Below, one piece after another: positions 51,315 to 60,657 of a stretch of 64,000 nt of DNA. The notes below the pieces were generated by a model. That model saw only the letters and a list, made by a program, of their open reading frames with translations. It was not told the origin of the DNA and did not search any database. Position 1 is the first letter of the stretch. Each line of letters starts with the position of its first letter. The translations under genes and the position numbers were made by a program. Origin of the DNA: Natronosalvus amylolyticus (GTDB lineage: Archaea > Halobacteriota > Halobacteria > Halobacteriales > Natrialbaceae); NCBI RefSeq assembly GCF_024298845.1, contig NZ_CP101156.1, positions 682,001-746,000 of the forward strand. Reading direction: 5' to 3'.

Positions 51315-52799
51315 GTGAAACTACTTGATACAACACTCCGCGACGGTGAGCAAGCGCCAGGCGTTTCGCTCTCCCCAGACGAAAAGGTCGAAATCGCCCG
51401 TGCGCTCGAGCGCACTGGCGTCTCCGTAATCGAAGCCGGCAGCGCCTGTACGGGCGCTGGCGAACGCGAGGCGATCTCCAGGGTAACCGACCTCGATCTC
51501 GACGCCCGCGTGACGAGTTTCTGCAGAGGGATCCACACCGACATCGACCTCGCCCTCGAGTGTGACGTCGACGGCATCCATCTCGTCGTCCCCTCGAGTG
51601 ACCGCCACGTCGAAGGGAAAGTCGGCAGTACGCGCGAGGATAACCTCGAACGAACGGCCGAACTCGTCGAGTACGCCAAATCCCACGGTCTCTGGGTCGA
51701 AGTCATCGGCGAGGACGGCTCTCGCGCTGACCTCGAGTACCTCGAGACGCTGATGGCGACAGCGCTCGATGCCGGTGCAAACCGCACCTGCTTTGCCGAC
51801 ACCGTCGGACACACGGGCCCCGAGCGAACGGCCGAAGTCGTCGGCCGACTGGCCGAACTTGGCCCCGTGAGCGCACACACGCACGATGACCTCGGTCTCG
51901 GCGTCGCCAACGCTCTGGCCGCCGTCGATGCCGGCGCAGACTTGATCCACTGTACCGTCAACGGCCTCGGCGAACGGGCTGGAAACGTCGCCCTCGAGGA
52001 AGTCGCCATCGCGCTCTCGCACGTCTACGATATCGACACCGTCGAGCTCACCCAGTTGTACGATCTCGCACAGCTCGTGGCACGTGCTACGGGCGTCGAA
52101 CTGCCGCCGAACAAGGCCGTCGTCGGGCAGAACGCCTTCACCCACGAGAGCGGTATCCACACCGACGGGACGCTCAAAGACGACAAGATGTACGAGCCGT
52201 ACCCGCCGGAAACTGTCGGTCGCGAACGACGATTGGCGCTCGGTAAACACACCGGTCGCGCCGGTGTCCGGGCCGCTCTCGAAGAACACGACGTCGAGGT
52301 TTCCGAAGATGCGGTCGCAGAGATCGCCAACCGAGTAACCGAACTCGGTGATCGCGGCCGACGAGTCACCGATGCCGACCTCCTCGCAATCGCCGAAGAC
52401 GTCACGGGTGCCGACCGCGAGCGAACGGTCGAACTGCTCGACCTGAACGCCATCAGCGGGGGCTCGGTCCCAACGGCGAGCGTTCGGTTGCTCGTTGCCG
52501 GCGACGAACGCGTCGCATCCGGGACCGGATCAGGGCCCGTCGACGCAGCCGTTTCCGCCGTCCGCGCCGCACTGGGTTCGGGAGCCGATGCCGAACTCGA
52601 GGCCTACCACGTCGACGCCGTCACCGGTGGCACCGACGCACTCGTCACCGTCGAAGTGACGATGTCTCGAGACGACCGAAGCGTTACCGTTGCCCGAAGT
52701 GAAGCCGACATTACTCGCGCCAGTGTCGAGGCAATGGTCGACGCATTGGACCGCTTGCTCGAGGCAGACGCCCAGGCGTTTGCCCCGGCAGACGACTGA
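51315..52799 (+). CDS. 2-isopropylmalate/(R)-citramalate synthase family enzyme
   Basis: A 494-residue DRE-TIM metallolyase. It has LLDTTLRDGEQAPGVSLSPDEKVEIARALERTGV (about 3-36), the Claisen-type active site LPPNKAVVGQNAFTHESGIHTDG (about 258-280), AHTHDDLG (metal-binding His pair) and a C-terminal LeuA-type regulatory dimer domain (about 380-490). It condenses acetyl-CoA with 2-oxoisovalerate (leucine) or pyruvate (isoleucine via citramalate); the sequence does not decide which. I start at the GTG at 51315; the frame is open 84 codons further upstream but not conserved there. An SD-like GGTGA precedes the GTG. Confidence 0.87.
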   Translation: MKLLDTTLRDGEQAPGVSLSPDEKVEIARALERTGVSVIEAGSACTGAGEREAISRVTDLDLDARVTSFCRGIHTDIDLALECDVDGIHLVVPSSDRHVEGKVGSTREDNLERTAELVEYAKSHGLWVEVIGEDGSRADLEYLETLMATALDAGANRTCFADTVGHTGPERTAEVVGRLAELGPVSAHTHDDLGLGVANALAAVDAGADLIHCTVNGLGERAGNVALEEVAIALSHVYDIDTVELTQLYDLAQLVARATGVELPPNKAVVGQNAFTHESGIHTDGTLKDDKMYEPYPPETVGRERRLALGKHTGRAGVRAALEEHDVEVSEDAVAEIANRVTELGDRGRRVTDADLLAIAEDVTGADRERTVELLDLNAISGGSVPTASVRLLVAGDERVASGTGSGPVDAAVSAVRAALGSGADAELEAYHVDAVTGGTDALVTVEVTMSRDDRSVTVARSEADITRASVEAMVDALDRLLEADAQAFAPADD

Positions 52800-52824
52800 T
52801 CGGATAAAAACACGCTTTGTCCAG

Positions 52825-53046
52825 CTACTCCGTTTCTTCCTCGTCCGCCTCGAGACCGTGGGTCCGTGTGATAAGATTGGCTGGGTCGAGACCGTATAAC
52901 GTGGCGAGAAAGAGCGCTAACACCACCACTGCTACTCGTGCCATGTCACCGAGTGTGCTCGGTATCGTTGGCTCGAGCGTCGTGGCCATCACGATGGCGA
53001 CCGCAAGCCAGAGGAGCGTTAGTACGGTTCGTTGACGACTGTCCAT
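52825..53046 (-). CDS. Small two-helix membrane protein
   Basis: A 73-residue protein with two hydrophobic helices (about 7-23 and 37-52) and an acidic C-terminus (ADEEETE). It begins at an ATG at 53046, with a TATA-like sequence upstream. No family is recognised; small proteins of this type are common in haloarchaea. It is convergent with the LeuA/CimA gene and divergent from the small membrane gene at 53104. Confidence 0.6.
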   Translation of the reverse strand: MDSRQRTVLTLLWLAVAIVMATTLEPTIPSTLGDMARVAVVVLALFLATLYGLDPANLITRTHGLEADEEETE

Positions 53047-53103
53047 ACCGTTGCTTCTAGGTGAATGTATAAGACTGATACGTCTGGCGCTCGCAGTTCT
53101 CGT

Positions 53104-53304
53104 ATGACCGAATGGCTCCGAATCGGCGGGCTCGCCCTGCTGGCGCTTATCGCACTCTGGGTCGTCCTCGAGATCGTGTCGCTGGTGCTTGGCTTTCTCA
53201 CCTGGGCCATTAGCCTCCTCGTCTCTATCGTGATCGTCGCCCTGTTGCTGGCTGGGGCTTACTATTTGTTGACCGACGTCCTCGGTGTCGACCTCGGGAT
53301 CTAA
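53104..53304 (+). CDS. Small membrane protein, two hydrophobic helices
   Basis: A 66-residue protein from the ATG at 53104 (MTEWLRIGGLALLALIALWVVLEIVSL...), with one long or two adjacent hydrophobic helices (about 8-32 and 38-58) and a short acidic C-terminus. It belongs to a small conserved type seen in haloarchaea (perhaps DUF7554; the number is from memory and uncertain). The function is unknown. It is divergent from the neighbouring two-helix protein. Confidence 0.65.
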   Translation: MTEWLRIGGLALLALIALWVVLEIVSLVLGFLTWAISLLVSIVIVALLLAGAYYLLTDVLGVDLGI

Positions 53305-53446
53305 TCGCTCGAGTAGACGTTTCGATTCTGTCGAACGGTTGCACTCATCTTTCGAAGGTTGAGATTGAGAATTTTCTGCAGCAAATTTGCTGGTTGACTA
53401 TCGAGAACAGCGGGTATGCCTCGCTCACCGGGTAGTCGTCGAAAAA

Positions 53447-53531
53447 CGCCGAGAGGGAGATTTGAACTCCCGTGTCCGTGGGGACAGCAGATTTCGAATC
53501 TGCCGCCTTGGCCGGGCTAGGCTATCTCGGC
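53447..53531 (-). tRNA. tRNA-Ser (anticodon CGA)
   Basis: On the minus strand the acceptor GCCGAGA pairs with TCTCGGC, with discriminator G. The anticodon stem GCAGA/TCTGC encloses the loop TTCGAAA, anticodon CGA, for UCG codons. A long variable arm (TGTCCCCACGGACA) is typical of serine tRNAs, and the T-arm contains GAGTTCAAATCTC. There is no intron. Confidence 0.95.
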
Positions 53532-53704
53532 TCACCTCACAGTACCAGGGTTATGATTTTAGCCGTTTCGGTTCGTCGCCTCCGTGTGGGTGACCCACGT
53601 AGCGGTCCTCCCTCGAGCCAGTCTGTCAAATTCGATCGCGACGATGACGCCACAAACGTGACAGAAACAGAAGAAATATGGCCGGCCATCTCGAGTCACC
53701 GCCC

Positions 53705-54655
53705 ATGGACGTCACTCAGGCGAGCGAGGAGTGTGAAGCGGTCCTCGATGCCATCAGCGAAGCGGTTATCTCCGAACGAGAATTCCTCGAGACCGTGTTA
53801 CTCGGCGTCGTCGGCCGTGGACACGTCCTCTTAGAAGAAGTACCCGGGACCGGGAAAACGCTGACTGCACGCAGTTTTGCCAGCGCGCTCGGGCTCTCGT
53901 TCTCTCGGATTCAGTTCACGCCCGATCTGTTGCCCGCCGACGTCACCGGAACGCACATTTTCAACGAACAGGATCGGTCGTTCGAGTTCAACGAAGGGCC
54001 GATTTTCGCCAACATCGTCCTCGCCGACGAAATCAACCGTGCTCCGCCGAAAACCCAGGCGGCGCTGCTCGAGGCGATGGAAGAAGGCCAGGTGACGACC
54101 GACGGCGAAACCCGTCAGCTCCCACAGCCGTTTTTCGTCATCGCCACGCAGAACCCGGTCGAACAGGAAGGAACCTTCCCGCTGCCCGAAGCGCAGGTCG
54201 ACCGATTCCTCGTCAAAACCTCGATGGGATATCCGGACGAACTCGGCGAGGTCGAACTCCTTAGACGTCGAGCTGCCCGCGACGAGATGAGCCCGAGTGT
54301 CGACACCGTGTTCGAACCCGAACACGTCGAAGCCCTTCGACAGGTCCCCGAATCCATCACTGTCGACGAGGACCTCCTCGAGTACGTCGTCGCACTGGCT
54401 CGAGAGACTCGAAACGATGGCCGCGTCTCCGTCGGCGTCTCTCCCCGTGGGACACAGCGCCTGTTCGAAGCCGCTCGAGCGTATGCGACGCTCTCCGGGC
54501 GAGAGTACGTCACGCCAGATGATATCAAACGCGTTGCCCAGCCGGTGATGGCTCACCGACTCGTCTTGACCCCTGATGCGACCGTCAACGAGGTCAAAAA
54601 GTCCCAGATCGTCGACGCCGTGCTCGATTCGGTTCCGGTACCGACCGTCGATTGA
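53705..54655 (+). CDS. moxR: MoxR-family AAA+ ATPase
   Basis: A 316-residue AAA+ chaperone-type ATPase. Walker A is EEVPGTGKTLTA (about 44-55), with the MoxR signature RIQFTPDLLPADVTGTHIFNE and Walker B ANIVLADEINRAPPKTQAALLEAMEE. Sensor 1 ATQNPVEQEGTFPLPEAQVDRFL and the sensor 2 region SPRGTQRLFEAARAYA are present. MoxR proteins usually work with DUF58 and VWA-domain proteins in complex assembly, but no such gene follows in this window. I start at the ATG at 53705; the ATG at 53678 would add nine residues. Confidence 0.9.
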   Translation: MDVTQASEECEAVLDAISEAVISEREFLETVLLGVVGRGHVLLEEVPGTGKTLTARSFASALGLSFSRIQFTPDLLPADVTGTHIFNEQDRSFEFNEGPIFANIVLADEINRAPPKTQAALLEAMEEGQVTTDGETRQLPQPFFVIATQNPVEQEGTFPLPEAQVDRFLVKTSMGYPDELGEVELLRRRAARDEMSPSVDTVFEPEHVEALRQVPESITVDEDLLEYVVALARETRNDGRVSVGVSPRGTQRLFEAARAYATLSGREYVTPDDIKRVAQPVMAHRLVLTPDATVNEVKKSQIVDAVLDSVPVPTVD

Positions 54656-54960
54656 GAGGAGCGTTTTGGTCACCAACGGCGGTTTGTCGTAACCCCCCTG
54701 GCGTTCTGTCTCAACACTCCGAAATACGGTATTCCAGCCCATCGCGGACAGCGGCTGCCAGAGAAGCCACGTCGACTTTCGAAGGAGCGCCCACGAAAGG
54801 CCTCGAGAGAGCGCCACCGTTCGGTCGAAGTGTCGCCAGTGAGCGTCTGTTTCACGTATTCATTTTCGCTGTCGAAAACGTCTATGTGGGTTGAGAGGGT
54901 AGGTACCTTGGTGGTTGGTGACAATTCGCATGGCCTAACCACCGAACACAGGGGAGAGAC
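54656..54960. other. Gap with no supportable gene
   Basis: About 300 bases between moxR and the DUF1059 gene. Several open frames overlap and none is convincing. On the minus strand a short stretch (VDVASLAAAVRDGLEYRIS) looks gene-like but stops soon after. GGTTGGTGAC near 54911-54920 could belong to the promoter region of the DUF1059 gene. Confidence 0.4.
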
Positions 54961-55134
54961 ATGGCACGAGCACACAAACTGGATTGTGAAGCGGCGGAAT
55001 CCGGCTGTCGTTTTATTATCCAATCCGAAAACGAGGAAGAGGCGATCGAACTGGCGCGAAACCACATGCACGAGGTACACGGCAAGGAGTTCTCCGACGA
55101 CGAACTCCAGGATGAGTATCTGCAGATTGTGTAA
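54961..55134 (+). CDS. DUF1059 family protein
   Basis: A 57-residue protein from the ATG at 54961 to the TAA at 55132-55134. The sequence MARAHKLDCEAAESGCRFIIQ, then EEEAIELARNHMHEVHGKEFSDDEL, carries the DUF1059 layout with conserved Cys9 and Cys16 and two His in a helix. This small domain is common in archaea and actinobacteria; its function is unknown, perhaps a redox or metal-binding role. It is its own transcription unit. Confidence 0.8.
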   Translation: MARAHKLDCEAAESGCRFIIQSENEEEAIELARNHMHEVHGKEFSDDELQDEYLQIV

Positions 55135-55167
55135 TCTGCAGGCCTGTCGTTCTGTGAGAAGGGATTC

Positions 55168-55187
55168 GTTTTCCTTTTTCGATTTTG
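55168..55187 (+). terminator. T-rich probable terminator of the DUF1059 gene
   Basis: A T-rich stretch (GTTTTCCTTTTTCGATTTTG) follows the stop codon by about 35 bases. Archaeal termination mainly needs such U-tracts. It also lies between two convergent genes. Confidence 0.4.
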
Positions 55188-55273
55188 ATCGAACTGATCC
55201 TCGGAAACAGAACCCGCGATGTCACCGACGTTGCGTTGCAAGTCTGAATATACGACGCAGTAAAGCAGGAATG

Positions 55274-57964
55274 CTATCCGGTATTTTTCATCCCGGCAGC
55301 GATTCCTTTGACCGTTAGCCGAAGCGTCCGTTCTTCGACGTCGGTCCGGTGGGTCTGCCCAAGCAAGTGCGTCTGCAACAGATTGAGCGGGTCGACGTAC
55401 GGGTTTCGACGCTCGAGGTTCTCGCCCAGCCAGTCCCGAGTGTGTAACTCCTCTCGTTGCCCCACCGTCGTCACCAACTCGACGGCTCGTTCGTACTCAT
55501 CGGTGATTCGCGGGAAGTACGTTTCACGGAGGTCGGCCTCTGCAAGGTCCGCGTACTGTTCGGCAATCTCGAGTTCGGTTCGTGAGAGCGAGAGCGCCGC
55601 GTTATCGAGCGTGGACCGGAAGAAGGCCCACTCGTCGTACATCGTCTGGAGCGTTTCGACGTCGCCACCGTCCTCGAGGTAGGCGTCGAGTCCCGCAGCC
55701 AGCGCGTACCAGCCGGGAAGAATACAGCGCGATTGAGTCCAGGAGAACACCCACGGAATAGCCCTGAGGTCCTCGACCGTCCGCTCGCCGCTTCGCGAGG
55801 CCGGCCGCGAACCCAGGTCCAGATCTTCGATGACGGTGATCGGTGTCGCTTGTTCGAAGTACTGGACGAAACCCTCACTCTCGAGGAGGTCGCGATACTC
55901 CTGGCGGGCGGCGTCGGCCATCGTATCCATGGCGTCGATCCACTCGTCTTCGATACGCTCTTTTGGCTGTTCGATAGCCTGTTTTCGCGCCCGGAGCTGG
56001 GCATTGAGCATCTGTTCGATGTTTCGCTCGGCGATGCGTGGATTACCGTACTTCTCGGCGATGGCTTCCCCCTGTTCGGTGAACTTCACCTGGCCGGTGA
56101 CCGTGCTGTTTGGCAGCGCGAGCAATGCTTCGCTCATCGGGCCACCACCGCGTGAGATGGAGCCACCACGACCGTGGAACAGCCGCATCGTCACGTCGTA
56201 ATCATCACAGATCTCCCCGAGCCGGCGCTGGTTCTTGTACAACGACCAGTTCGCTGCCAGGAAGCCGTTTTCTTTGTTCGAGTCGGAGTACCCCAACATG
56301 ATTTCTTGCGTGCGACCGCGGGCCTCGAGCGCCTGGGCATAGGCTTCGTTCTCGAACAGCGTCCCCATGATACGACGGGCGCCCGAGAGCGCGTACTCGG
56401 TTTCGAGCAGCGGAACGATGTCCAACCCACAGTGTTCGGGGAGCGAGACGATCCCAGCCTGGTCGGCGAGGAACAGCACCTCGAGGACGTGGGATGGCTC
56501 GTTGTTCATCGAGATGCAGTAGGTGTCGATGGCCTCGACGCCGTACTCACGCTGCCACTCGGCGAGCGTGTCAAAGAGGGTGACGACGCGGCTCGAGGTA
56601 TCCGTCAGGTCGTCGGTTTTCGAGAGATCGATCAGTGGCTCGTCCTGTAAGACGGCCTCAGTCAGCAGTTCGACGCGCTCGTCTTCGTCCAGTGCCGCGT
56701 AATCGATTCCCTCCCGTTCGAGAGTTTCGGTGATCGCGTCGGTGTGGTTCTGGCGATGGTCCCGAAGGTCGAGGCTAGCCAGCGAGAGGCCGAACGTCGC
56801 GACCTGACGGCGGAGCGGGTCCACGTGGGCTTCGACGACCGTTTCCGCATCGTTGTCACGGAGACTCTCCGCGATGACCTCGAGGTCAGTGGTAAGTTGG
56901 TCGGCGTCGTCGTAGCCGCCCGGTCGTACGTCGCCGACCCGCGCGAGGCGCTCGCGCATCAACTTGAGTTTCTGTCGGTAGGGTTCGCCCGGATAACGGT
57001 CTTCTGCGGTGCGCGCCACCCCTGGGAGCCGCTCGCGGTCTGCTTCCAGCGAGCTATCGAACGCACTGCCCGTGGTGATTCGGCTCCCATCCTGGCTCAG
57101 GACACCCGAGAGGCGTTTGAGTTGTTCGCGATAGCGCTCGAGAACGACTGCCCGCTGGCGCTCGAGGGTGTTCGCAGTCACTTCGGGTGTGACGTAGGGG
57201 TTGCCGTCACGGTCGCTGCCGGCCCACGAGCGAAACTCGAATAGTTTAGGAACGTCGGTCGGCCCATCGAGTTCGTCATCCAGTGCGTCGGCCAGTTCGT
57301 CGTACACCTCTCCGACGACGTCGAAAAGTGTGTTCTCAAGATACCACTGCACGTTTCTGGCTTCGTCCTCCGGTTCTGGTTGACGCTTTCTGACCTGGGG
57401 CGTCTGCCAGAGGCTCGTCACTTCGGCGTCGATATCGCGCCAAACCTGTTTGCGCTCTTTGTCGGTCAAAAGCCGCTCGTCCAGGGTCTCGAGGTGGTTG
57501 GCGACCGAGCGAAGCTTCGCTTTGACCGTCTTTCGTCGTGCTTCGGTTGGGTGTGCCGTAAACGTCGGTTCGATGAGGACGTCGTCGAGAATCCCCTCGA
57601 CCGTTTCGTCGTCGACTTCTGCGAGTTCTGCAGCGGCCGTTTCGAGACTGTCTTCCAGCGTCCCCTCGTGTGAATCCTGTCGAATCGTCCGCACCCGTTC
57701 GCGCTCTTCGGCGAGATTTATCAGTTCGAAATAGGTAGTAAATGCTCGTGCAACAGTTCGCTGTTTGTGCGTCGAAAGGTTCTCGAGTTCGGTGATTAGC
57801 GATTTCCGTGAGTCGAGTTCGCCCGACCGGTAATCGATCGCGGCCGTCCGACACGATTCGACTGTTTCGAACGCGCGTCGAGACGTTTGGTCCTCGAGGA
57901 CGTTGCCGAGCAACGCCCCGAGTTCCCGCACGTCCTGTCTGACTTCCCTGTTGTGCAGTGGCAT
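55274..57964 (-). CDS. ppc: Phosphoenolpyruvate carboxylase
   Basis: An 896-residue bacterial-type PEP carboxylase that makes oxaloacetate from PEP and bicarbonate to replenish the TCA cycle. The catalytic motif FTAHPTEA (about 132-140) and the glycine-rich FHGRGGSISRGGGP (about 595-608) are present, as are the MLGYSDSNKENGF active-site region (about 556-568) and the C-terminal MKNTG tail. Its length is close to the usual 880-970. It is not the short archaeal type. The ATG at 57964 is the first start. It is convergent with the DUF1059 gene. Confidence 0.95.
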   Translation of the reverse strand: MPLHNREVRQDVRELGALLGNVLEDQTSRRAFETVESCRTAAIDYRSGELDSRKSLITELENLSTHKQRTVARAFTTYFELINLAEERERVRTIRQDSHEGTLEDSLETAAAELAEVDDETVEGILDDVLIEPTFTAHPTEARRKTVKAKLRSVANHLETLDERLLTDKERKQVWRDIDAEVTSLWQTPQVRKRQPEPEDEARNVQWYLENTLFDVVGEVYDELADALDDELDGPTDVPKLFEFRSWAGSDRDGNPYVTPEVTANTLERQRAVVLERYREQLKRLSGVLSQDGSRITTGSAFDSSLEADRERLPGVARTAEDRYPGEPYRQKLKLMRERLARVGDVRPGGYDDADQLTTDLEVIAESLRDNDAETVVEAHVDPLRRQVATFGLSLASLDLRDHRQNHTDAITETLEREGIDYAALDEDERVELLTEAVLQDEPLIDLSKTDDLTDTSSRVVTLFDTLAEWQREYGVEAIDTYCISMNNEPSHVLEVLFLADQAGIVSLPEHCGLDIVPLLETEYALSGARRIMGTLFENEAYAQALEARGRTQEIMLGYSDSNKENGFLAANWSLYKNQRRLGEICDDYDVTMRLFHGRGGSISRGGGPMSEALLALPNSTVTGQVKFTEQGEAIAEKYGNPRIAERNIEQMLNAQLRARKQAIEQPKERIEDEWIDAMDTMADAARQEYRDLLESEGFVQYFEQATPITVIEDLDLGSRPASRSGERTVEDLRAIPWVFSWTQSRCILPGWYALAAGLDAYLEDGGDVETLQTMYDEWAFFRSTLDNAALSLSRTELEIAEQYADLAEADLRETYFPRITDEYERAVELVTTVGQREELHTRDWLGENLERRNPYVDPLNLLQTHLLGQTHRTDVEERTLRLTVKGIAAGMKNTG

Positions 57965-58142
57965 ACCTACTCCGTATGCGGCCTACTGCAAAAAACTCAG
58001 TACCTCGCGAAAGTTTGCCACGTGCATCGTTTTTCGTTACGTTAGTCGATGGTCGGATGAAGAAGAACGTCGGCCCCGCTATCGGTTCGTACGCGAAATC
58101 CGCTGGTGAGCGCAGATGGGTTGTGGAAACTCGAGAATTCGC

Positions 58143-58472
58143 TCAATTGTATTCACGCCACCGATAGCCACACTCGGTGCACTTGAAGAACCGGGTCGGT
58201 GGTTCGTCCGCCGAGGCGGTTTGTTTGATCGTGTACCACGCTTCCTCAGTTCCGCACTCGTCACAGCGTACGTCGGTCGCAATGGGTTTACCTTCGAAAT
58301 TGGCGGACTCGTCGGATTCGATGACGTCGTCGAAGGTCTGTGATTCGGTCGTCACGAACGCGGCCTCCTGGTCGCGATCTCGGACACTCGAGTGGCCACA
58401 GTCGTCGTTCGTACAAACCATGTGGTCCCCATCGGCTTTCATCATCGAACCGCAGGCATCACAGAACTGCAT
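58143..58472 (-). CDS. tfs: Transcription elongation factor TFS (RPA12/TFIIS-type)
   Basis: A 109-residue protein with an N-terminal zinc ribbon (MQFCDACGSMM ... MVCTNDDCG, about 1-30), a linker, and a C-terminal zinc ribbon (RCDECGTEEAWYTIKQTASADEPPTRFFKCTECGYRW, about 69-106). The acidic DE loop region between the last Cys pairs reads SADEPP and carries the DE pair needed for RNA cleavage. TFS stimulates transcript cleavage by backtracked RNA polymerase. The start is the ATG at 58472. Confidence 0.92.
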   Translation of the reverse strand: MQFCDACGSMMKADGDHMVCTNDDCGHSSVRDRDQEAAFVTTESQTFDDVIESDESANFEGKPIATDVRCDECGTEEAWYTIKQTASADEPPTRFFKCTECGYRWREYN

Positions 58473-59062
58473 ATCCGGACTACTGGGTCGGCCCTGAAAA
58501 GGTATACGTTCATCCCTTTTTCGCACTGTTATGTTGAACGGGCGAACTGCCGATGAACGAGTATGACAGCGTTACCGGGACACCCCATAGACCGAGGTGG
58601 TGACCGATTGACGCGTGTATAATCGGATTTTCTACTCGAGGGTGGACAAGTGCTCACAAATCTTCGTATTATTTTAGATTGTGCACCTGAACGGGCACAA
58701 CCCACCGTACTTACACCAACAGTTAGCTTTATTATTGGACGAACACTACACTGTGATGTCGACGGGAACTCCCGACGACGCGACGCATTGGCAAACAAAC
58801 GACCCTGTGAGTGCCGGTGGTATGCGAACGTCCCACTGTTCGCCTACTCAATGACGCGAAACCCGTGTCATGGTGGATCACTCATGCTCAACAATCCATT
58901 TGCGACCATTCGTGGCTGTGTGGTCGCCCACTGCTCGTTCGGCCGCCATTTTCGGAGGCCGACGAACTGCCTTTCTTGCACTGGTGATCGGTGAGAATCG
59001 ACGTGTTCACTCGAGGTGGCAATCGAAAACGGACACACCACGATGGCCAACCGTCTCTGTAC
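58473..59062. other. Gap with a possible gene-start remnant
   Basis: About 590 bases. On the plus strand a TATA-like CTTTATTATT (58728-58738) lies about 25 bases before an ATG at 58756 that opens a 32-codon frame ending at 58854 (MSTGTPDDATHWQTNDP...). This looks like a leaderless gene start whose body is lost or frameshifted. The rest shows no supportable gene. GC is lower around 58630-58740 than in the flanks. Confidence 0.4.
58756..58854 (+). pseudogene. Possible truncated gene start, 32 codons
   Basis: An ATG at 58756 behind a good TATA-like box gives MSTGTPDDATHWQTNDPVSA and then stops at 58852-58854. The first 20 residues have typical haloarchaeal composition. Downstream frames carry on in other phases without a clear domain. 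It may be a small peptide gene, but a decayed gene start is more likely. Confidence 0.25.
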
Positions 59063-59689
59063 TTACGACGACTGATCGAGATAGGCCATCGCTTCCTCGT
59101 CTGAAACCTGGCCGAAGTTGCGGTAGTACTGTCCCACTGCGCGGAAATCAGGCGGCGTCTGGAGGGCGATAACCTCGTCTGCCTCCTCCTTGAGTGTACG
59201 GAAGGAGTCCGGCGAACTCACCGGAACCGCGAGGATAACCGACGACGCACCGGCTTCCCGAACCTGACGAAGGCACGCAGTCGCCGTAGCCCCCGTCGCG
59301 ACGCCGTCGTCGACGACCACCACGTGAGCATCCGTGAGCGAGACCGCATCGCCGTCACGATATCGGTCGGCTTTCTTCGCTGCGTTCTCGGCTTCCTCCT
59401 GGCGAACGTCCTCGAGGTAGTCCTCGGAGACGTTCAACTGGGAAACCAGTCGGTCGTTGAGCCAGACGGTGCCATCGCTACCGACAGCACCCAGTGCGAG
59501 TTCTGGATTCATCGGCGCACCGAGTTTTCGCGCAACGACCACGTCCAGTGTGGCATCGAGCGCGTCCGCGACCGGTCGGGCGACGGGTAATGCCCCACGG
59601 GGAATTCCGAGCACAACGTCGGCTTCGACACCCTGGTGCTCGAGTTCGTCGGCCAGTCGCTCACCGGCGTCCGTTCTGTCAGCGAACAT
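59063..59689 (-). CDS. Phosphoribosyltransferase-family protein
   Basis: A 208-residue PRTase type I fold. DVVLGIPRGALPVARPVADALD (about 25-46) and the PRPP-binding loop VVVVDDGVATGATATACLR (about 123-141) are present. The KLGAPMNPELALGAV segment (about 55-69) and a final VGQYYRNFGQVSDEEAMAYL are typical of a haloarchaeal branch of ComF/phosphoribosyltransferase-like proteins. The base used is unknown. I start at the ATG at 59689 (MFADRTD). It is divergent from the methyltransferase gene. Confidence 0.85.
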   Translation of the reverse strand: MFADRTDAGERLADELEHQGVEADVVLGIPRGALPVARPVADALDATLDVVVARKLGAPMNPELALGAVGSDGTVWLNDRLVSQLNVSEDYLEDVRQEEAENAAKKADRYRDGDAVSLTDAHVVVVDDGVATGATATACLRQVREAGASSVILAVPVSSPDSFRTLKEEADEVIALQTPPDFRAVGQYYRNFGQVSDEEAMAYLDQSS

Positions 59690-59773
59690 AACACAGCGTA
59701 CAACCTCGAAGACATTGATTATTGGCCCTGCTCGTTCCACAGAAACACGGATATCGAATCGATCGTCCACCGG

Positions 59774-59781
59774 AATATATA
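59774..59781 (+). promoter_or_regulatory. TATA-like element of the methyltransferase gene
   Basis: AATATATA at 59774-59781 lies about 34 bases before the ATG at 59812, implying a leader of under ten bases. It decides this start over the further upstream one. Confidence 0.45.
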
Positions 59782-59811
59782 CCGGATTCCGTCACGATTC
59801 TACGAACACAA

Positions 59812-60480
59812 ATGCTCCGTCGGGATACCAGTAGCGACGACGACTCGAGCGCTACAGACGAGATAGACCATCCGTTGGTCGCCCGTCTGTACGGATCGCT
59901 CACACCGATGGAGTGGGTGTTCGCGCCACATCGTCGCTATCTCGCGGCGGACCTCTCCGGACGGGTTCTCGATCTCGGTGCCGGAACCGGCGGCATGTTC
60001 GAACCGGTTCAGACGGCAGTCGATTCCGATCTCGAGTATCACGCCATCGAACCCGACGAGACGATGCGCGAGCAGGCCGCAACACAGGCCAGAGAACTCG
60101 GCTTTCCGGTCGATCTCCGAGACGCTCGAGCCGAAGCCCTTCCGTACCCCGACGATGCGTTCGACGTCGTCCTCGCGAGCGTGGTCTTCTGTACAATTGC
60201 CGATCCCGAAGCCGCCCTCGAGGAGGTTGCTCGAGTACTCAAACCCGGTGGCGAGTTTCGATTTTTCGAGCACGTTCGCGCCGATGGCTGGCGTGAAACG
60301 GGCCAGGACATCGTCGATCCACTCTGGACTCGGCTTGCCGGTGGCTGTCACGTCAATCGGGACACCGTGGACCTGTTCGTCTCTCACGACGCCTTCGACG
60401 TCCTCGAGATCGAACGGATCCGGTTCGGTGTGTTCCCGGCAACCCCGTTCGTTCGGGGGACCCTTCGTCGACGGCGATGA
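59812..60480 (+). CDS. Class I SAM-dependent methyltransferase
   Basis: A 222-residue methyltransferase of the UbiE/COQ5-like type. It starts MLRRDTSSDDDS, an acidic leader of ~20 residues. Motif I is VLDLGAGTGGMFEP (about 52-65), the acidic loop is YHAIEPDETMR, motif IV PDDAFDVVLASVVFCTI and post-motif ARVLKPGGEFRFFEHV. The substrate is unknown; small-molecule or quinone-type targets are usual. The ATG at 59812 follows a TATA-like box; the ATG/GTG further upstream is not favoured. It is divergent from the phosphoribosyltransferase gene. Confidence 0.85.
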   Translation: MLRRDTSSDDDSSATDEIDHPLVARLYGSLTPMEWVFAPHRRYLAADLSGRVLDLGAGTGGMFEPVQTAVDSDLEYHAIEPDETMREQAATQARELGFPVDLRDARAEALPYPDDAFDVVLASVVFCTIADPEAALEEVARVLKPGGEFRFFEHVRADGWRETGQDIVDPLWTRLAGGCHVNRDTVDLFVSHDAFDVLEIERIRFGVFPATPFVRGTLRRRR

Positions 60481-60657
60481 GGCGATTGTCGAGTAGCGAC
60501 GCTTCGGTGGTCGGTAGTCACAGAGTGCTCGCTGGTCACTCGAGATCTCGTCTCCCCTGCCAGAACGTGGAACACGCGCCTGAGTCATCACGCGTCGAAC
60601 GACCCCGATACGCCCCAGGACCCGTCTCTCTTTTACCATCGAACACGACGACCGTGT

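Noticed and set aside
58650-58994. Open frame of 114 codons on the plus strand after tfs
   Set aside because: Mixed composition, no domain and overlaps several equally weak frames; I see no reason to call it a gene.
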